64,000 bases of DNA from Bacillota bacterium (GCA_023412715.1 JAEZCC010000013.1:1-64000), one strand, 5' to 3'; shown: positions 1 through 8,915, counted from the stretch's first letter. Translations and numbers: made by a program. The notes: generated by a model not told the origin, from the sequence alone.

Positions 1-2029
1 GGCGGAAGCGCCCCAGCATATCGCTCAGCTCGCCGGCCAGCCTGCTCAGCTCTTCGCTCGTGGCCGCACTCTCTTCCGCCGTGGCCGAATTGGTCTGCAC
101 CACCGCAGAAATCTGCTCCACGTTTGTATTCACCCTGCGCACCGCGGACGCCTGCTCGCCCGCCGCCGCCGCAATGGACTGCAGAAGACCGCTCATGCGG
201 TCGACGTCCGTGATGATTTCCTTCAGGTACTCCCCCGTCTCGTCCGCTATCTTGGCCCCGTCCTGCACGGCGTTGGAAGAAGCCTGAATCAGGGCGGCCG
301 TGCTCTTCACCGCCTCCGCGCTGCGGTTCGCGAGGTTCCTCACCTCGTCCGCCACGACGGAGAACCCGCGACCCGCTTCGCCCGCCCGCGCGGCTTCCAC
401 CGCGGCGTTGAGCGCGAGGATGTTGGTCTGGAACGCAATGTCCTGAATCGTCTTGATAATCTTTTCAATCTTCGAGGAAGAGTCGTTGATTCTGCCCATC
501 GCCTCGGACATCCGGTTCATGTGCTCCGTCCCGCCCGAGACCTTCTCCGCCGCCTTGACGGAAATCTCTTTGGCCTGCGTCGCGTTGCGGGCGCTCGCGT
601 CTGCGTGCCCGGCGATGGTGTGGATGAAGTTGGAGAGCTCCTGCACGGTGGCGTTCTGCTCGGTCGCGCCCTGCGCAAGCGACTGCGACGCGTCGGACAT
701 CTGCTCGGACCCGCTCGTCACCTGGTCCGCCGTGCAGTGAATCTCAAAGAACGCGCTGTTCATGGAGGAAAGGATCGAATCCAGGGCGTTCTTGATTGCG
801 GCGAAATCCCCCTTGTAGTTCCCGGACGTCCGGATGGTCAGATCGCCCTGCGCGATGGAGCCGAGAATGGAAGAGATCTCGCCGATATACTCGTTCAGCG
901 CGTCCACCGAGCCGGAGAACGTCTCGGAAAGCGTCTGAATCTCGTTGCCCGTCTGAATCTTCGGCACCTCCGTATGCAGGTCGCCGCCCGCAAGGCCCTG
1001 CATGCGCTTCATGAGGGACACGATCGGCTTCGACACCGAACCGGCGAGGCGGAACGCCAGGAAGACGGAAAGCGCGATGAACAGAGCGGCAATCATGGCG
1101 GTAATCCAGATGGAGCGGTTGAAATCCGCCATCATCTCGTCCATGTCCGCGACGACGCCGATCGACCAGGTGGTGTTGAGAATCGGCGCGTAAAAGACAT
1201 ATTTCCGGCTCCCGTCGGCGTTCAGGTACCGGCCGCCCGCGACGCGGGCCGTCATTTTATCCACCAGTTCGCCGTACTCCGCATACTTCGGATCCTTCTT
1301 GGCAAGCTGGATGTAATTGACCTGGTTGGTGACATTCTCCAGCGTATGGTCGGCGACGATGGTGCCCTTGTCGTCAACAATAAAGCCGTACCCTTTCTCG
1401 CCGAGCGAAAGGTCGCTGATGACCTGGTTGAACTGGTTGGCGGTGATGACGCCGTAAACGACCCCGTTATAATCGGTCCCGTTCGAGACGCGCGTCGCCA
1501 CGTACAGCACGAAAGAACCGTCTTTCTGCTTTTCCACGGTCGACAGAGCGGTGTCGCCGAGCATGGCGGTCTTGAAGAAATCATATTGGCTGAAATCATC
1601 GCCGTCCAGGTTCTTTCCGGATTCGTCCAAAAGGTTGGCCGCGCTGAACTCGTTGTTCGCCGCAAGCAGGGCGAGCGTGTTCGTCCACTGGCTTTTCGCC
1701 TGCGGGTTCGTGATCTCCGGGTTCGTCGCCATGGCCTTGATTTTCAGCTTATAGTTCTGAATTGCGTTCTTGACCCCCTCGTCGTACGCGAGGGCCACCC
1801 TTGAAACCTCCTGCTCCATGCTTGCTTTCGTATTGTTGTAGAACATGCCGCAAAGGGCGACGGAAGTACAGACGCTGATGGCGATGGTAAGGCTGAGGGT
1901 GCTGACCAGCAGCTTGCGGCGTATGGTCGTTTTCCTTTTCGGTTTCCGTGCCTTTTTGGGGGCTGACGTTTTTACAAAGGACGATTGGGCCGGTTTTGCT
2001 GCTGTGCGTTTTTTACGAAGCTTAAACAT
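1..2029 (-). CDS. Methyl-accepting chemotaxis protein with large extracellular sensor, C-terminus cut by window edge
   Basis: Membrane chemoreceptor that would feed the CheA kinase encoded upstream. The start ATG at 2027-2029 is preceded by a GGAGGGAG ribosome binding site. A basic N-terminus is followed by one membrane segment (about residues 38-60), an extracellular region of roughly 250 residues that reads like a dCache/Cache sensor, a second membrane segment near residue 300, a HAMP-like linker and the conserved signalling hairpin (NILALNAAVEAARAGE region). The gene runs off the left edge, so the last residues are missing. It is the last visible gene of cheA-cheR-cheB-mcp, about 180 bases after cheB. 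The ligand cannot be predicted. The identification as a receptor is secure. Confidence 0.95.
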   Translation of the reverse strand, partial: MFKLRKKRTAAKPAQSSFVKTSAPKKARKPKRKTTIRRKLLVSTLSLTIAISVCTSVALCGMFYNNTKASMEQEVSRVALAYDEGVKNAIQNYKLKIKAMATNPEITNPQAKSQWTNTLALLAANNEFSAANLLDESGKNLDGDDFSQYDFFKTAMLGDTALSTVEKQKDGSFVLYVATRVSNGTDYNGVVYGVITANQFNQVISDLSLGEKGYGFIVDDKGTIVADHTLENVTNQVNYIQLAKKDPKYAEYGELVDKMTARVAGGRYLNADGSRKYVFYAPILNTTWSIGVVADMDEMMADFNRSIWITAMIAALFIALSVFLAFRLAGSVSKPIVSLMKRMQGLAGGDLHTEVPKIQTGNEIQTLSETFSGSVDALNEYIGEISSILGSIAQGDLTIRTSGNYKGDFAAIKNALDSILSSMNSAFFEIHCTADQVTSGSEQMSDASQSLAQGATEQNATVQELSNFIHTIAGHADASARNATQAKEISVKAAEKVSGGTEHMNRMSEAMGRINDSSSKIEKIIKTIQDIAFQTNILALNAAVEAARAGEAGRGFSVVADEVRNLANRSAEAVKSTAALIQASSNAVQDGAKIADETGEYLKEIITDVDRMSGLLQSIAAAAGEQASAVRRVNTNVEQISAVVQTNSATAEESAATSEELSRLAGELSDMLGRFR

Positions 2030-2205
2030 AGTTGACTATCTCCCTCCAATGCAATCTGCAGCCTGCAAGGCGCCGCAGATCCCCAAAATCTGGTCTTGCT
2101 TTTATCCGGCTCACCAGAAGCCGTTTTTCTCCCGTCCTGCGGCGCCGTCTTCAGAAAGCGCCGGCGGACAGGCCCTTCCCCTGATTCCTGAAACAGATCC
2201 CTGCT

Positions 2206-3249
2206 TTAATCTCCGCGGACCTTGCCGGCAAGAAGCCCGGCGATTTCGCCGAGCGGTGCCTGCTGTGCGACCGCGCCGATCTCGTAAGCGGCCATCGGCA
2301 TGCCGTAGACCACGCAGGTCGGCTCGTCCTGCCCTACGGTAAAAGCCCCGGCTTTTCTCATCCTGAGAAGGGCGTCGGCGCCGTCCCTGCCCATTCCGGT
2401 CAGAATCACGCCGATGGCGTCTTCGCCCGCGGCCTGCGCGACAGAGTCGAACAGTACGCCGACCGACGGGCAGTGCCCGTTTACCTTCCCTTCCCCCCGG
2501 CATGTGACGTAATAGCCCCTGGTGTCTTTGCGCAGGTACATCTGCCTGCCGCCCGGGGCGACAAGCGCCGTCCCCTCTTCCACGCGGGCGCCGTCTTTTG
2601 CCTCGGCGACCTTCATGCACGAGATGCGATCGAGACGCTCCGCGTACATCTTGGTGAACTCGGGGGGCATATGCTGGACGATCACGATGCCGGGCATGCC
2701 CGCGGGCAGATGCGCCATAATTTCCGCGGTGGCTTCGGTTCCTCCGGTCGAGGCGCCGATTGCGACGACATGGAACGGCCGGGCCGCGCGCGCCCCGGAA
2801 TCGCCGGAAGAAGAGGGTTCCGCGCGCTGCCGGGCGGCGCGCTTCCGCGTTTTGCCCATGGAAACCTGCACGGCGAATTTTATCTTTACGCATAACTCAT
2901 TGCCGAAGACCTTCACGCTTCCGCGTTTGGAAAGATCCGGCATCCTCACGCAGTCGAAGTCCTCCGCCTGCAGCTGGCCGGCCTTTTCCCGCACAATCGC
3001 CACGACGGGCACCGGGCTGGACCGGCGCAGGTCCGCGAAAGTTTCCCGAAGGTCCTGCGGCCGTTCCGCAAGCCCGTTCAGGATGACGACGTCCGGCGCA
3101 AGTTCCTCGATCTTCTGCTTTGCGGCCTCCCCTTCCCCCGCCGATCCCACGATTTTCAGACTTGGGTCCGCACCGATCACCTGGTTTAAAGCAGTCTGGA
3201 AAGGAACAGAATCATCTACGATGAAAATCTTAATTGTGTGAAGTTGCAT
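2206..3249 (-). CDS. cheB: CheB protein-glutamate methylesterase with a degenerate receiver domain
   Basis: Demethylates (and in many species deamidates) receptor glutamates during chemotactic adaptation. The C-terminal half has the full catalytic triad: Ser in GASTGG near residue 167, His in QHMPPEFT near 193, and Asp in GMGRDGA near 290. The N-terminal half has a receiver fold with the acidic pair DD, but the phosphoacceptor position reads VVILNG, so Asp is replaced by Asn near residue 58. The switch Thr/Ser is Val and the conserved Lys is Arg (CVRMP). Phosphorylation control by CheA is therefore probably lost or altered. I chose ATG 3249; an in-frame GTG lies one codon upstream. It follows cheR by 12 bases. 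Confidence 0.93.
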   Translation of the reverse strand: MQLHTIKIFIVDDSVPFQTALNQVIGADPSLKIVGSAGEGEAAKQKIEELAPDVVILNGLAERPQDLRETFADLRRSSPVPVVAIVREKAGQLQAEDFDCVRMPDLSKRGSVKVFGNELCVKIKFAVQVSMGKTRKRAARQRAEPSSSGDSGARAARPFHVVAIGASTGGTEATAEIMAHLPAGMPGIVIVQHMPPEFTKMYAERLDRISCMKVAEAKDGARVEEGTALVAPGGRQMYLRKDTRGYYVTCRGEGKVNGHCPSVGVLFDSVAQAAGEDAIGVILTGMGRDGADALLRMRKAGAFTVGQDEPTCVVYGMPMAAYEIGAVAQQAPLGEIAGLLAGKVRGD

Positions 3250-3261
3250 CACTGCTTCTGC

Positions 3262-4062
3262 TTATCCTTTCTGAAAAATCGAAGGCGCAATATATTTCAG
3301 CCGGACCCCGTCGCGCTGGATTGTCTCGGAGTGGCCGATTAACAGATAGCCGCCGGGCCTGAGCGCATCGCTGAATTTCTCGACCAGGCGGTTTTTGGTG
3401 GCCTGGTTAAAGTAGATCATGACGTTCCTGCAGAAAATCAGATCGAAAGGCTCGCGGTAAGGGAACGGATCCATCAGGTTCAGCTTCTTGAAAATGACCT
3501 CTTTTTTGATTTCGTCGCTCAGCAGGTAATTTTCCTCCGAGCGGCGGAACCACCGACGCCGCCATTCCGGCGGGAGCTTCTGCAGGGACTCCGCCGGGTA
3601 GACGCCCTCCCGCGCGGCCTCGAGCACGTGCGTGGAAATGTCGGTCGCAAGAATCCTGTAATCCCAGCCTGTGGTGAGGCCGAAGTAGTCTTTCATGACC
3701 ATGACGGCCGTATAAGCCTCTTCGCCCGTGGAACAGCCCGCGCTCCAGATGCGCAGATTCCTCCGGCCGTTGGTCCTTTCCTGCGACGGAAGGAAAGTCT
3801 TTTTCATGAAATCGAAGTGGGCCGGCTCCCGCATAAAATACGTGTGGTTGGTCGTCAGCTTGTTCAGCAGCACGTCGCGCTCGGGAGCCCCCTCGCGGTG
3901 AAGCAGGTTGAAATACTCCGAAAAGGAGGAAAGCTTTTTCTCGGCGAGCACCGAGTACATTCTGGATTCAATCAGCAGGCGTTTCTTGCCGAGGTCGATG
4001 CCGTAATTGGCCTGGACGTAAGAAACCAGCTGCCGGAACTCTTCATCGGTCAGTTGGATCAT
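3262..4062 (-). CDS. cheR: CheR chemoreceptor methyltransferase
   Basis: S-adenosylmethionine-dependent enzyme that methylates receptor glutamates, opposing CheB. The 266-residue length is typical. The N-terminal helical domain is followed by the SAM-binding signature WSAGCSTGEEAYT near residue 107 and the CheR-specific FDLIFCRNVMIYF stretch near residue 205. The start ATG follows GGGGA at a normal distance. It sits between cheA and cheB in the leftward sigma-28 operon, so methylation and demethylation enzymes are co-expressed. No odd features. Confidence 0.96.
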   Translation of the reverse strand: MIQLTDEEFRQLVSYVQANYGIDLGKKRLLIESRMYSVLAEKKLSSFSEYFNLLHREGAPERDVLLNKLTTNHTYFMREPAHFDFMKKTFLPSQERTNGRRNLRIWSAGCSTGEEAYTAVMVMKDYFGLTTGWDYRILATDISTHVLEAAREGVYPAESLQKLPPEWRRRWFRRSEENYLLSDEIKKEVIFKKLNLMDPFPYREPFDLIFCRNVMIYFNQATKNRLVEKFSDALRPGGYLLIGHSETIQRDGVRLKYIAPSIFQKG

Positions 4063-4134
4063 AAAAGCAGAATCCCCGAATTTCCGTATAGATTTTCTGA
4101 AGGCGCGGCGCCGCGGGGCGCCGGCCGGAGCGGG

Positions 4135-6177
4135 TCAGTTGCTGTTGTAAAGGTTCTGCACGTTCAGGATCAGGCTGATGCTGCCGTCCCCCAGAATTGC
4201 GCACCCGTCGATGCCGGACTTGCGCACCCGGAACTGGTTCAGGTAGGCGGGAAGCGCCTTCACCACAACCTGCTGCTCGCCGAGCAGCGAGTCCGCGAAA
4301 ATGCAGAACTCATTGTCGTGCGTGCCCACCAGAATCACGATGCCGGCGGCAACGTCCGTGACCTCCGTGTCGATGTTATACGACTTGTGAAGACGCACCA
4401 GCGGATAATATTTGTCGCGGATCATGATGATCTCGTGCATGTCGGTGTCGAACATGACGCTCTCGTCGCCGGCCTTGAACGACTGCCGGATGTTCTTGAT
4501 GGGGATGGTGAACATAGTGCCGCCGACGGAGATCTTCATGCCGTTGATGATGGCCAGCGTCAGCGGGATCTTGAAGACGACCGTCATGCCCCGGCCGGGA
4601 GTGCTGTCTATGGAGACTTCCCCGCCTATCTTTTCCACGTTGTCGCGCACGACGTCCATGCCGACGCCGCGGCCGGAATATTCGGTCACCACGTTGTTGG
4701 TGGAAAAGCCCGGCATCAGGATGAACTGGTACACCTCTTTGTCGGTGTATTCCTGCTCCGGCTTTGTAAGGAGGCCCTTCTGGGCCGCTTTCGCGAGGAC
4801 CGCCTCGCGGTCCAGCCCGCCGCCGTCGTCGGAAACGCTGATAAGAATGTCGCCGCCGGTGTTCTGGGCGGTCAGCGTGATGGTCCCGATCTCCGGCTTG
4901 CCGGCCTTCAGGCGCTGGGCCTTCGACTCGAGGCCGTGATCCATGCAGTTGCGCACCAGGTGCATAATCGGGTCCGAGATATTGTCGACGATGGTCTTGT
5001 CGACTTCCGTCTCTTCGCCCACGAGGACCAGCTTCGCTTCTTTTTCAAGCTTTTTGCTCATGTCGCGGATGATGCGGTTCATTTTCTGGAAGACGGAGGA
5101 AATCGGCACCATGCGGATGGACATGACGATTTCCTGCAGCTCGTCGGTCAGCTTGCGCAGCTGACGCGACGCCTTGGTGAAATTGTTGTCGAGCCCTGCC
5201 TGCTGCAGCGTCGGGTTCGAGGTCACCATGGACTCGGTGATGACGATTTCGCCCATCAGATCCATCAGCCCGTCGAGCTTTGAGAGGTTGACGTTAATCA
5301 GGCTCTGCTTGACCGGCGCGTGCGCGGTCACGGCGGCCTTCTGCGCGGAAACGGCCGCCTCTTCCCTCGATTTTTCCGCAGGGACGGGCGCCGAAAGCTC
5401 GCTGTAGTTCTTGGTGTAGGTGAAATGCTCAATCACAGGCAGCGCCCTGGCCATGTCGTCGGCCGAGGCGAAAAAGACGTAAAAGCCGTCGCGGATGACG
5501 GAATTCGCCGTCTCGGGGTTTGTCTCGATGTCTTTGGGGATGAACTCAAAATTGGAGCACACGTCCTGAATGTCGATGGTCAGCATGAACGCGCGAAGGT
5601 TCGCCATCTGCGACTCCTCGTCGAAATAGACGCGCACCGCGAAGGGGAACCCTTTCGCGGCCTCTTCCTGAAGGGCGCCGCTCTGCACGCTTTCGGCGGA
5701 GGGGGCGTCCTCGCCGCCGGCATTTTCGGAGGGCACGGCGGCTTTCGCGGCCGGCGCGTCGGAACCCTGCGCCCCGCTTGAAATCTTTTTGAGGAAACCG
5801 TTAATTTCCTGCTCAAAACTGCCGATATCTGTTGTAAGCGGCTGACCTCCGCGGATTTTTTCCACTTCCGCCTTGAGGAAGTCGCCCGACCGGAACATCA
5901 GGTCGATGAGCGGCTCTATATATTCCTTGCCGATTCCCTTTTCACGGACGTAGGCAAAAAGGTCTTCCATTTTATGGGCCACGACCGTCAGGCTGTTGAA
6001 CTGCATCATGGCGGAAGAGCCTTTTATGGTGTGCATGATACGGAAAATCTCGTTGATGCTTTCCTGATCGAAATTCTTGTTGCTCTCGCAGGCCAGCAGG
6101 ATATCGTCCAGATGCTCCAGCAGGTCGTCGGTTTCGAACAGGAACACATCCAGCATGGATTCGGTCCCGTTATCCAT
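4135..6177 (-). CDS. cheA: CheA chemotaxis histidine kinase
   Basis: Central chemotaxis kinase that autophosphorylates on an HPt histidine and passes phosphate to CheY. Domains in order: HPt (phosphorylatable His49 in RIMHTIKGSSA), a P2-like region near residues 170-260, the dimerisation helices, the HATPase domain with N box (LVRNCMDHGLE) and G boxes (DDGGGLD, GRGVGMDVV), and the CheW-like regulatory domain. I chose ATG 6177 because GGGAG lies 8 bases upstream; a TTG 15 bases further upstream is also in frame. It is the first gene of the leftward operon, about 85 bases from the sigma-28 promoter. Protein length is 680 residues. Confidence 0.97.
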   Translation of the reverse strand: MDNGTESMLDVFLFETDDLLEHLDDILLACESNKNFDQESINEIFRIMHTIKGSSAMMQFNSLTVVAHKMEDLFAYVREKGIGKEYIEPLIDLMFRSGDFLKAEVEKIRGGQPLTTDIGSFEQEINGFLKKISSGAQGSDAPAAKAAVPSENAGGEDAPSAESVQSGALQEEAAKGFPFAVRVYFDEESQMANLRAFMLTIDIQDVCSNFEFIPKDIETNPETANSVIRDGFYVFFASADDMARALPVIEHFTYTKNYSELSAPVPAEKSREEAAVSAQKAAVTAHAPVKQSLINVNLSKLDGLMDLMGEIVITESMVTSNPTLQQAGLDNNFTKASRQLRKLTDELQEIVMSIRMVPISSVFQKMNRIIRDMSKKLEKEAKLVLVGEETEVDKTIVDNISDPIMHLVRNCMDHGLESKAQRLKAGKPEIGTITLTAQNTGGDILISVSDDGGGLDREAVLAKAAQKGLLTKPEQEYTDKEVYQFILMPGFSTNNVVTEYSGRGVGMDVVRDNVEKIGGEVSIDSTPGRGMTVVFKIPLTLAIINGMKISVGGTMFTIPIKNIRQSFKAGDESVMFDTDMHEIIMIRDKYYPLVRLHKSYNIDTEVTDVAAGIVILVGTHDNEFCIFADSLLGEQQVVVKALPAYLNQFRVRKSGIDGCAILGDGSISLILNVQNLYNSN

Positions 6178-6225
6178 AATTTTCACTCCCAATATTTGAA
6201 ATCAATTTCCCGCTGCGACGCGGCA

Positions 6226-6234
6226 TGCTATAAT
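6226..6234 (+). promoter_or_regulatory. Possible extended -10 sigma-A promoter for the FliK-like/FlhB-like pair
   Basis: TGCTATAAT is a perfect extended -10 element, about 85 bases upstream of the rightward gene at 6319. The -35 region at the expected distance (TTTCCC) is poor. The 10-base word CATGCTATAA occurs at 6224-6233 and again at 6240-6249. It lies just downstream of the leftward sigma-28 start. Confidence 0.45.
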
Positions 6235-6263
6235 AGCTACATGCTATAAATACTACTGAAAAT

Positions 6264-6290
6264 ATATCGGCCGGAAAAAAAGATTCTTTA
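6264..6290 (-). promoter_or_regulatory. Sigma-28 (SigD) promoter for cheA-cheR-cheB-mcp
   Basis: Reading the minus strand, TAAA at 6287-6290 is followed by exactly 15 bases and then GCCGATAT at 6264-6271. This matches the SigD consensus TAAA-N15-GCCGATAT without mismatch. It lies about 85 bases upstream of the cheA start. Confidence 0.9.
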
Positions 6291-6318
6291 GCCAAATTAC
6301 CGGTCCCGTCCAATTTTT

Positions 6319-7776
6319 ATGAAAGAAGTGGTTCGCGTGCCGGACAACCTACGCATCACCGCCCCCGTGACCCCGAACGAGAGTGTCATCAGGCCCAGCC
6401 AGACGCCGGCGGAGGCCCCTCAGGTCCTGCCCACCAACCCAAACCGCGTGCCCGGCAACGGCAACCAGACGGAAAACCCGGGTTACCAGACCGGCGAGCT
6501 TCTTCAGAACCGGGGTTCGGTTTTCGGGCAGTTCATCGAGCAGCTGCGCGCGACGCCCGACCTGTCGAAATCGCTGCAGGGGCTGCTTCTCTCCGCCGTC
6601 GCCCGGCAGGAATCCATCGCGGCGCGCCAGCCTGCTGACGCCCCCCTGCCGACGCTGCTCGCGGCCCTGAAAATGGACCCCCAGCAGGTGGCGGAAAGCC
6701 TCTCGTTCCAGCAGGAAAACGCGACGCAGTTCAGCGGGCCGCTGTTCCGCCTGCTGGGCCAGATCTCCGAGCAGAGCACAAACGCGGGCTTCGACCTGCG
6801 CCTGGCGGATTTTCTGAAGGCCTTCAGCGGGTATTTCAGCCGGCAGAGCACGACGCACGCCGTCCTTGCCAACCTGGACCGCATCCGCGGCGAGATTCCG
6901 CTCGCCTACGCGAAGGACCTCCGCAAGGCCATGGGCCCCATGGACGGGCAGGACGGCGAGAGCCAGGCGGTCGAAAACCTTGACACGCTGAAAAAGGAAG
7001 TCATCCCCTTCCTCGCGAAATATGTGGCGCAGACGAACGACTACGGCAAGGTGCGGGACGAAATCTCCATGCTGCTCCACAACACCGCCATCCTAAACGT
7101 CAGCACGCGCGAAAATCTCGGCGACAGGTTCGAGCAGCTTTTCCGGTACTGCAAGTACAACCTGAACCTGCCGGACGCGACCATGGACCTGCTGCGCTCG
7201 CTGTTCGGCGAAGAGCTGGCGGCAAAGCGCACCGAAAAAAGCGACGCGTTTTATTCCGCGCTGGTGCAGCTGCTGTCTTCCGCGGGCGACGGCGCGGGCG
7301 GCACGAGCGGCGGCGCGGACCGCGCCGTGCTGCACGACGTCACGCGCTCCATCCTCCTCGACAACAGCGTGTATATGCCCTTCCAGCATCTCTTCCTGCC
7401 TGTGGACATCGACGGCAGGCTGCTTTTCGCCCAGATGTGGGTGGAAAAGAAAGAGGAGGACGAACCCGGGGCGCGCGGCCGCGGCGGCACCGCCGCGCGC
7501 CCCACGGCAATCTACCTTACGTTCGACATCCAGGACCTGGGATATTTCGAGGCCAGCATACATATTCTTGACAGGCACGTTGATCTGCGCCTGGGCTACC
7601 CGCCGGCGTTCGACCGCTTTCGCGGGGCGATCCGCTCCGAGCTTTCCTCCATCCTCGAAAAGAACGGGCTGAACGCGGAAGACGTCAGGGTTTCCCCCTG
7701 CGCCGAGGCGACGGTCCCCCGGGCCATTCAGGACAAAATTGAAGAGAGGAGGAACTCCGTCAATGTCTCAGTTTGA
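6319..7776 (+). CDS. FliK-like flagellar protein (YlqG-type), hook-length-control domain at C-terminus
   Basis: A 485-residue soluble protein with no membrane segment or signal peptide. The N-terminal 60 residues are Pro/Asn-rich and probably disordered; the middle is helical. The last 130 residues resemble the FliK C-terminal domain: a beta-rich stretch (FDIQDLGYFEASI), a short variable loop rich in Gly/Arg, then LSSILEKNGLNAEDVRV. The true fliK is elsewhere (31435-32892), so this is a paralogue. It overlaps by 14 bases the gene for an FlhB C-terminal-like protein, the same pairing as ylqG-ylqH in Bacillus. This pairing is the main functional clue and suggests a role in export-substrate control. 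ATG 6319 lacks a clear ribosome binding site; GTG 6337 is an alternative start. Confidence 0.65.
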   Translation: MKEVVRVPDNLRITAPVTPNESVIRPSQTPAEAPQVLPTNPNRVPGNGNQTENPGYQTGELLQNRGSVFGQFIEQLRATPDLSKSLQGLLLSAVARQESIAARQPADAPLPTLLAALKMDPQQVAESLSFQQENATQFSGPLFRLLGQISEQSTNAGFDLRLADFLKAFSGYFSRQSTTHAVLANLDRIRGEIPLAYAKDLRKAMGPMDGQDGESQAVENLDTLKKEVIPFLAKYVAQTNDYGKVRDEISMLLHNTAILNVSTRENLGDRFEQLFRYCKYNLNLPDATMDLLRSLFGEELAAKRTEKSDAFYSALVQLLSSAGDGAGGTSGGADRAVLHDVTRSILLDNSVYMPFQHLFLPVDIDGRLLFAQMWVEKKEEDEPGARGRGGTAARPTAIYLTFDIQDLGYFEASIHILDRHVDLRLGYPPAFDRFRGAIRSELSSILEKNGLNAEDVRVSPCAEATVPRAIQDKIEERRNSVNVSV

Positions 7777-8179
7777 AAAGCTGCAGAAAGCCGCGGCCCT
7801 GAAATATTCGGACGAAGCGCCGGAAAGCGCGCCCGTCGTCGTGGCGGCCGGCATGGGAGAAGCGGCGAAACGGATCATAGACCTGGCGGAGCGGAACGGA
7901 GTGCCCGTCTTCCGCGACGATTCCCTCGCGACGCTCCTCTCGCAGATGCGCGCGGGCACGGAGATTCCTCCCGGGCTGTACCGCGCCGTGGTGGACATCT
8001 ACGTCTATTTTCTGGGCTATACCGCCGACGCCGGCGGCAACGTGACGCACAAGCAGCCGCTCCCCGCGGCGCCGCCGGAAGCGCCCGAAGAAGCCGGGGG
8101 AGCCGAAGAAAACGAAGCCGGGGAAACCGAAGCGGCGGAGACCCCCGGCGAAGGGCCTTTCTCTTCCGGCGAGGCATAA
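7763..8179 (+). CDS. FlhB C-terminal-domain homologue (FhlB/YlqH type)
   Basis: A 138-residue soluble protein that aligns with the part of FlhB lying just after its autocleavage site. It shares the APVVVA...G motif, the helix RIIDLAERNGVPVF and the EIPPGLYRAVVDIYVYFL tail with the full FlhB at 22619-23695. It has no membrane domain and no NPTH autocleavage motif, so it resembles a permanently cleaved cytoplasmic FlhB fragment. The tail after residue 95 is Glu/Ala/Pro-rich. FlhB-CC binds export substrates, so a substrate-docking or specificity-switch role is likely but inferred. ATG 7763 was chosen for its GAGGAGG site about 10 bases upstream; it overlaps the preceding gene by 14 bases. Confidence 0.82.
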   Translation: MSQFEKLQKAAALKYSDEAPESAPVVVAAGMGEAAKRIIDLAERNGVPVFRDDSLATLLSQMRAGTEIPPGLYRAVVDIYVYFLGYTADAGGNVTHKQPLPAAPPEAPEEAGGAEENEAGETEAAETPGEGPFSSGEA

Positions 8180-8220
8180 AAATTTTGTCGGTTTGTGGGT
8201 ACATATTTGCCGGACCGCGC

Positions 8221-8247
8221 TAATTTTTTGAGCTGCCGGGCCGATAT
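8221..8247 (+). promoter_or_regulatory. Sigma-28 (SigD) promoter for cheW-pilZ-cheW-mcp
   Basis: TAAT at 8221-8224, a 15-base spacer, then GCCGATAT at 8240-8247. One mismatch to the TAAA-N15-GCCGATAT consensus. It lies about 85 bases before the first cheW start. Confidence 0.88.
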
Positions 8248-8332
8248 ATATTTTGAGATATGGCAGATTGCAGCCGCCGCACGCTGTCGGCGGCCAGTTC
8301 CGTAAAAAACGCGGCTGGAAAGGTGAAAGTCC

Positions 8333-8872
8333 ATGAAAAAAGACAAAGCAAACCTTCAAAAAGGATTTTCGGGTTCTGAAACGGTTGCAGCGGAAAAATA
8401 CCTTACTTTTCTGATCGACAGCCAGCTTTACACCATCCCGACCTCCCGGGTGGTCGAAATCATCCGCATGCAGCCCATCACTTTCATGCCGAACCTTCCG
8501 AAATACGTAAAGGGCGTTATCAACCTGCGCGGCAGGGTGGTACCGGTCATAGACATGCGGCTGCGGTTCCGCAAGGAAGAAATCGCGTACGGCGCGCGCA
8601 CCAGCATTGTGATTGTGGAGCACGGAGAGATGACGGTCGGGCTGATTGTGGACTTTGTCAGGGATGTAAGGGACATTGCCCAGAGCCAGATCAACGTCGC
8701 GCCCAAATCGAAGAAAGCGCCCGGCAAGGGGTTTGTCTGCGCCATCGCCACGCTTGAGAACAACTCCGCCATGGTGCTGGACGTCGAAAAGGTCCTGACG
8801 CACACCTCGTCGTCCGGCGGCGCGCCGGAAGCTGCCGAGCCTGCGGCGGAAGACAAGGCGTCCGCCCAGTAA
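8333..8872 (+). CDS. cheW: CheW chemotaxis coupling protein (copy 1)
   Basis: Scaffold linking receptors to CheA. Residues 20-155 form a CheW domain with the expected hallmarks: YLTFLIDSQLYTIP, VVEIIRM, the KGVINLRGRVVPVIDMR signature and a C-terminal MVLDVEKVL. A short acidic/Ala-rich tail follows. The start ATG has AAAGGTGAAAG upstream. It is first in a sigma-28 operon that also holds a PilZ protein, a second CheW and a receptor. It differs clearly from the second copy at 9642, so the two may serve different receptors; that is inference. Confidence 0.95.
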   Translation: MKKDKANLQKGFSGSETVAAEKYLTFLIDSQLYTIPTSRVVEIIRMQPITFMPNLPKYVKGVINLRGRVVPVIDMRLRFRKEEIAYGARTSIVIVEHGEMTVGLIVDFVRDVRDIAQSQINVAPKSKKAPGKGFVCAIATLENNSAMVLDVEKVLTHTSSSGGAPEAAEPAAEDKASAQ

Positions 8873-8915
8873 CGTTCCGCGATATTTCCCGATGCGATTC
8901 TAGGGGGTTCCACCG

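Noticed and set aside
521..1804. Plus-strand open frame of 427 codons across the receptor gene
   Set aside because: It is antisense to a clear chemoreceptor and its translation is Arg/His/Val-rich with no recognisable domain; long antisense frames are common at this GC content.
3628..5283. Plus-strand open frame of 551 codons across cheR and cheA
   Set aside because: Antisense shadow of conserved genes with biased composition (His/Val/Asp) and no binding site.
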